64,000 nucleotides of DNA from Polytrichum commune (lineage: Eukaryota; Streptophyta; Polytrichopsida; Polytrichales; Polytrichaceae): positions 15,684,001 to 15,748,000 of the forward strand of contig OX485803.1 in NCBI GenBank assembly GCA_950295325.1. The letters run 5' to 3'. The notes beneath the pieces were generated by a model. It was not told the DNA's origin. It did no database searches and saw only the letters and a program-made list of their open reading frames with translations. This document shows positions 60,327 through 64,000 of the stretch, one piece after another; position 1 is the first letter of the stretch, and each line of letters starts with the position of its first letter. The translations under genes were made by a program, and so were the position numbers.

Positions 60327-60549
60327 ATGATCGGGGAGAACCGGCAGTTAGTTACAGATGAACCGGTTGAGTTTGAGAAATAACTGGTTGAAGTTGGAGA
60401 CTGCAGGAAAATTACCAATCGTTTTAGAGGAGTTTATGGAATATACCCCAATTTAATAAAGGAAAACCGGAGGATGTCAACATGTGACCGGTCGGAGTTG
60501 CAAACACTAGCATCTCAACTGATTATGCCCAGAAATCTCCCCGATCACG
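60327..60549. mobile_element. MITE family M1, copy 2
   Basis: It begins gatcggggagaaccggcag and ends ctccccgatcacgg, with inverted ends gatcggggaga and tctccccgatc. The body matches 48510-48834 closely (gatgaaccggttgagtttga, tataccccaatttaataaag). It sits in a GGA-rich tract, so its target duplication cannot be read. It lacks the 90-bp nested insert and so supplies the empty site. Confidence 0.8.
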
Positions 60550-62182
60550 GGGAGGAGGACTCGGCTGATGAGATTGCGCACACCCTTCTAAATGAGGGTG
60601 TAATCCTGCAGACTTAATTGAGCATTAATGATGCAGAGCTCTTAAATGATGAGGGAAGATCATGAGAATTGGATTTTTGAGTAAATTCGGGAGTACGTGA
60701 TTCTGGACATGATGGATGAGTCATGAGATTGGTATAAGTTATATGCGTACGCTTTTATCGATGGATTCTATGATAGAATTGTTGGTGACTAGTGTTACAT
60801 GTGGACTGTGAGTCTTGTTGTAAGGTTTTACATGTCTTAAATGTTTGGACATTTTTCAGCGATACACCCATTTCTTGGAGGATATATGGAATGTCCAGGA
60901 AAAATCGGGAGATGGTTGCCGATTTTAAATCGTGGTTGCCAATTGCAAATCATGGTTGTAGATATTTTCCCTTGCATTTTGGAGTTCATATGAAAGTGAA
61001 GATTCTCATGGACATTAAATGGTCACATATGGTTAACTTATTTGAGCACATAGTCCAATCTCTATTCAACACATGTCTTTTGGCATTTGTTTTTACATCC
61101 ACACCTAAACCACACACCACTCAAAGAGCCAACTATAACTATTTGATTAGGAAAAGTGACCATAAATATTCACCTACTTTTAGAGAGGTTTTAGTTACTT
61201 GTCTCTTGCATGCGCACTATGTTACTTGTGAAAAAAACACATCACGAGTGATGATTTGATCACATCGCTTTTCAAAGTATGTATAAACTTTATAATTAGG
61301 GTTTTTGATGTTCATCATATTCTTCCATGAGTATTTTTCTCCCCAATAATTTGTTTTGCAATGCGCACGTCTCGAAGGCACAAAGAATACTCTCATATTT
61401 ATTGTAGTTTTGGACGACAATTTGTTCCAAAATATTTACCTTGATCTTAGTCTGAGGCAAAATTCCACAAATACCGAGGTGGAATTCCTCACAATATCCA
61501 TGCACCATTCTCTTGACAACAAGCCCAACATGTGATGAAAAGAAAATCAATATGGCATGAGGATGCACTAATGCTATGATCTGAGCTTTCAACTATAGTT
61601 TGACTTATTGGGAGAACACAAGTAAATGATATTACACACTTGTTTAGATGAGTAATTTTTCCTTTCACGCATGGTTGAAAATTAGGTATAGAAACTTGGC
61701 ATTGTAATATATGGATGGAGTGATCAACATGATTGTGATCACAAATACTAAGGGTATAAAGTCCTCAGAAAATTAATGAATGCATGTAGAAAATTAGCTT
61801 TGTGCAGCTTAGTGAGGGGGAGGGTTAGACATAACCATAAGGGGAAAGGACCATCTCTCTTATATTTTAAATATATATGTGAGTTAACCATGTATTATTG
61901 TGTGGGTCCAGTTAAGACATTTTGCCATCACATTCAGGGATTTCATGTCCATGTCTGTCACATGACAACAACATGACACCAAACCTAAAACGTCATGTTA
62001 GCTCGGGGGGGGGGGTAAGGCTAACAATTTACTTAGGGGTAAATTGATACAATCAACACCCTGGTCAATGGTTTGGTTGACTACAAAGAAAAAAACGTTA
62101 AAAATTTCAAAACTTCTAGACTGTTAAATCTTGTTGGATACATAATCTAACGGTCCACGTTTCATTGGGATAATTTTTTTTA
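60550..62182. other. intergenic with R1 copy
   Basis: Apart from the R1 copy I see only AT-rich DNA and a G-run at 62006-62015. The reading MKVKILMDIKWSHMVNLFEH at 60990-61050 is within AT-rich sequence and has no known family. Confidence 0.4.
61030..61120 (+). repeat. dispersed repeat family R1, copy 4
   Basis: The most complete copy: gttaacttatttgagcacat, agtccaatctctattcaaca, catgtcttttggcatttg, atccacacctaaaccacaca. Partners are near 640, 1336 and 27675. Confidence 0.6.
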
Positions 62183-62540
62183 TTGGTTTAGTATCGACTA
62201 CTTATTCATGTTGAACAAGTTTTCTTTGCAGATGATTTGAACAATCATGGATGGAAGGTGGTTCTACGGAAAGAACCAAGGGGAGCAAGAGTAGTTTCTA
62301 GAAAAAGATTCTATGTTGGACATAGGATGCCTATCTTTAGGCAATGTCGAAGAGCATTGTGGATTGGTACCAACATCATTAGACAATGATGCTACACCAA
62401 CAGATCCAATATTAGATGAGATTGTGGTTTTAAGCAGTGATCAAGTGGTTGTAGCTTTGAACACAAATGAGGATGAACCATCTTAGGAAGATGAGGATGA
62501 ATGTGGAATTGAAGAAGATGAAAATGCTCTGATAGATTAA
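62183..62540 (+). pseudogene. CACTA transposase C-terminal fragment (DUF4216-like)
   Basis: The reading HVEQVFFADDLNNHGWKVVL, RKEPRGARVV resembles the end of the DUF4216 region of TNP2-type CACTA proteins, where a (Q)VFY-x-x-D motif is followed by W-x-V-V and an Arg-rich turn. After a frameshift the other frame continues VPTSLDNDATPTDPILDEIV and an acidic tail, EDEDECGIEEDENALID, with one in-frame TAG, ending TAA at 62538-62540. Acidic tails are usual for this protein. The family call is by pattern only. Confidence 0.45.
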
Positions 62541-62921
62541 ATTACAATATGTTGAGTGTGTAGAAATGCCATATTGTGTATAAATATGTACAATTCATTA
62601 TAAATCCAAAAAGAGACGGGTCATTTTTTGTGAGTATTTAGTGCAAAACCGAAAAACATGTACCAATTTGAATTGACAGACCCAAATCAACCACTTCATT
62701 TTCCATAGTCATGCATGTTCTCCCTGACGTTCCCAAACACGTTCTCAAGTGCGTTCCCAAGTGAATTTATGTCCCACTTCACTACCATGTCTCCCCAAAG
62801 TTAACTCGGACATAAAATGAGTAAAGGAGGAATTCACCCATTTCACCAGTTCACTCACAATAGTAGTAAAAGACATGTAGTGAAGTGGGTGTTGGAATAA
62901 AAGACTTGTTTTGTTGTAGTG
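62183..62921 (+). mobile_element. CACTA (En/Spm) element, 3' part
   Basis: The right terminus is ttttgttgtagtg (62909-62921), i.e. CACTACAACAAAA when complemented, a typical CACTA end. A 13-bp word cccacttcactac (62772-62784) is exactly inverted at 62877-62889, as expected for subterminal binding sites. Upstream lies a transposase C-terminal fragment. No left terminus was found in the window, so the element is 5'-truncated or its left part has decayed. Confidence 0.65.
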
Positions 62922-64000
62922 GAGTAAAATAAATGAAAATCAATTGGATCTCAAACATATAATAAGGTATAATATACAATTGACATGCATGCCTTAAGTT
63001 AATCAACAAGGATAGGTATTATAACATCATATAATGTTTTATAATGTATTGTAAGTATTTTAACCGATTATCAACATATTATAGTCATGTCATAGCTTGT
63101 AAAAAAATGATTGGTTTCCCCCTCACCTATGTGTATTATAAGTTCTCATATTCTAAACGGCTGATATTTAATAAAGACGTTTCAAATATATTATAAAAGT
63201 AATGGCTGAAAGTGCTATTTCAGTCACTTCTTCAAATATGTAACTTGATAGCACATTTAAGTTAAACCTGTTCACACTAAATGTCCTATAACAAATTAAC
63301 ATTGCTCTTATAATGTTGCTACCCCGGGGTTGGAAGTGCCCACAATGATAGATTATAGGGTCACATGACCTTTCAAAAGCAACCGTAGCTCAAAGCTCTC
63401 TCACACCCCGATCACACCAAACTTTCCGTCTAGTTCCATCCCTGAAATTATCAGGGATTATGTTCAAAAATAGATGTTGGCCCACCGCTTTCACACTATT
63501 ACAGCCGAAGATGTCGACGGATGGTGTCTGAACCGGCTGGTGTGACCAACCCCTTAGTGTCCAGACTCCATAAATTCTCGGGGGGGGGGGGGTAGTCATT
63601 GGTTGGAGTAGCAATATACGTGCGAACAAATGATAGGGTATTTTAAAAACATGGGGGCAAAAAATTATAATTGGACTTAAGAGTAATATAGGGTATCAAA
63701 AATGGCACTGGACATCTTTAAAGTACTATAGGGTATGGAATAATAGGTAATTTGGACTTATAAGTAATGCAAGCCATTTTTCTATTAACCCAAAGTAGAA
63801 AATCACATAATGATAGCATGTGGAAAAAAAAATTGAAAGTAATACCCCCCTATAAAATAGTGGTTGTTCGCACCTATATCCTTAACTTTTTAACACACTG
63901 CCCCCCCCGAGCATAAATTTTTTGGAGCATAATCAATCAAGATCCCAGTGTTCCCATTGATGTCCAACTAGGTCACATGTTGACATCTCGCAGATGTTTC
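62922..64000. other. intergenic, no gene seen
   Basis: Homopolymer G/C runs lie at 63580-63592 and 63901-63908. The words 'agtaatatagggtat' and 'agtactatagggtat' recur near 63683-63737. No gene is supportable. Confidence 0.4.

Overview
This window looks like nuclear DNA of a land plant: AT-rich, intron-bearing and dominated by decayed transposable elements. I see no rRNA, tRNA, CRISPR or bacterial-type operon. The one gene I can assemble with confidence is a plant R2R3-MYB transcription factor on the minus strand (four exons, 7901 to 5678, 526 codons plus stop). The scarcity of genes, and my impression of the transposase fragments, suggest a large-genome non-seed plant (fern, lycophyte or bryophyte). 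That placement is an inference and the species is not identified.

Layout: 0-9.3 kb holds the MYB gene. Two unrelated tandem-repeat arrays lie in its 3' flank (3.1-3.7 and 4.3-4.8 kb), and its 5' flank is pyrimidine-rich. A family of diverged 130-170 bp units, two of which keep a CACGTG core, begins 1.1 kb upstream of the start codon and continues at 11-12.3 kb, interrupted by a ~1.3 kb insertion. From 9 to 38 kb the DNA is intergenic: a hAT-like miniature element (10.7 kb), a 157-bp tandem array (12.8-13.4 kb), a decayed protein-coding relic of unknown family (16-17.3 kb), a 48-bp minisatellite (18.8 kb), a permuted inverted repeat (23.8-24.4 kb) and several elements with terminal inverted repeats (24.9, 28.1, 29.9, 34.0 kb).

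From 38.87 to 42.73 kb there is an almost complete but inactivated Mutator-like element, with ~30 bp terminal inverted repeats around a frameshifted transposase that still shows catalytic-domain residues and a SWIM zinc finger. From 47 to 54 kb lie a MITE, a SINE-like copy, a MITE containing a second small insertion, a 12-copy 32-bp minisatellite, a foldback element split by a hAT-like insertion with a perfect 8-bp target duplication, and a deleted Tigger/pogo-like element that keeps only a CENP-B-type DNA-binding fragment. At 60.3 kb is a second copy of the 48.5 kb MITE, and at 62.2-62.9 kb the 3' end of a CACTA element.

No pathway or gene cluster is evident. The window records one regulatory gene surrounded by layered transposon insertions, several of which can be ordered in time from sequence alone. 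I did not find a convincing new functional system. The best leads are the nested insertions with empty-site comparisons, the unknown relic at 16-17.3 kb and the CACGTG-bearing repeat family upstream of the MYB gene.
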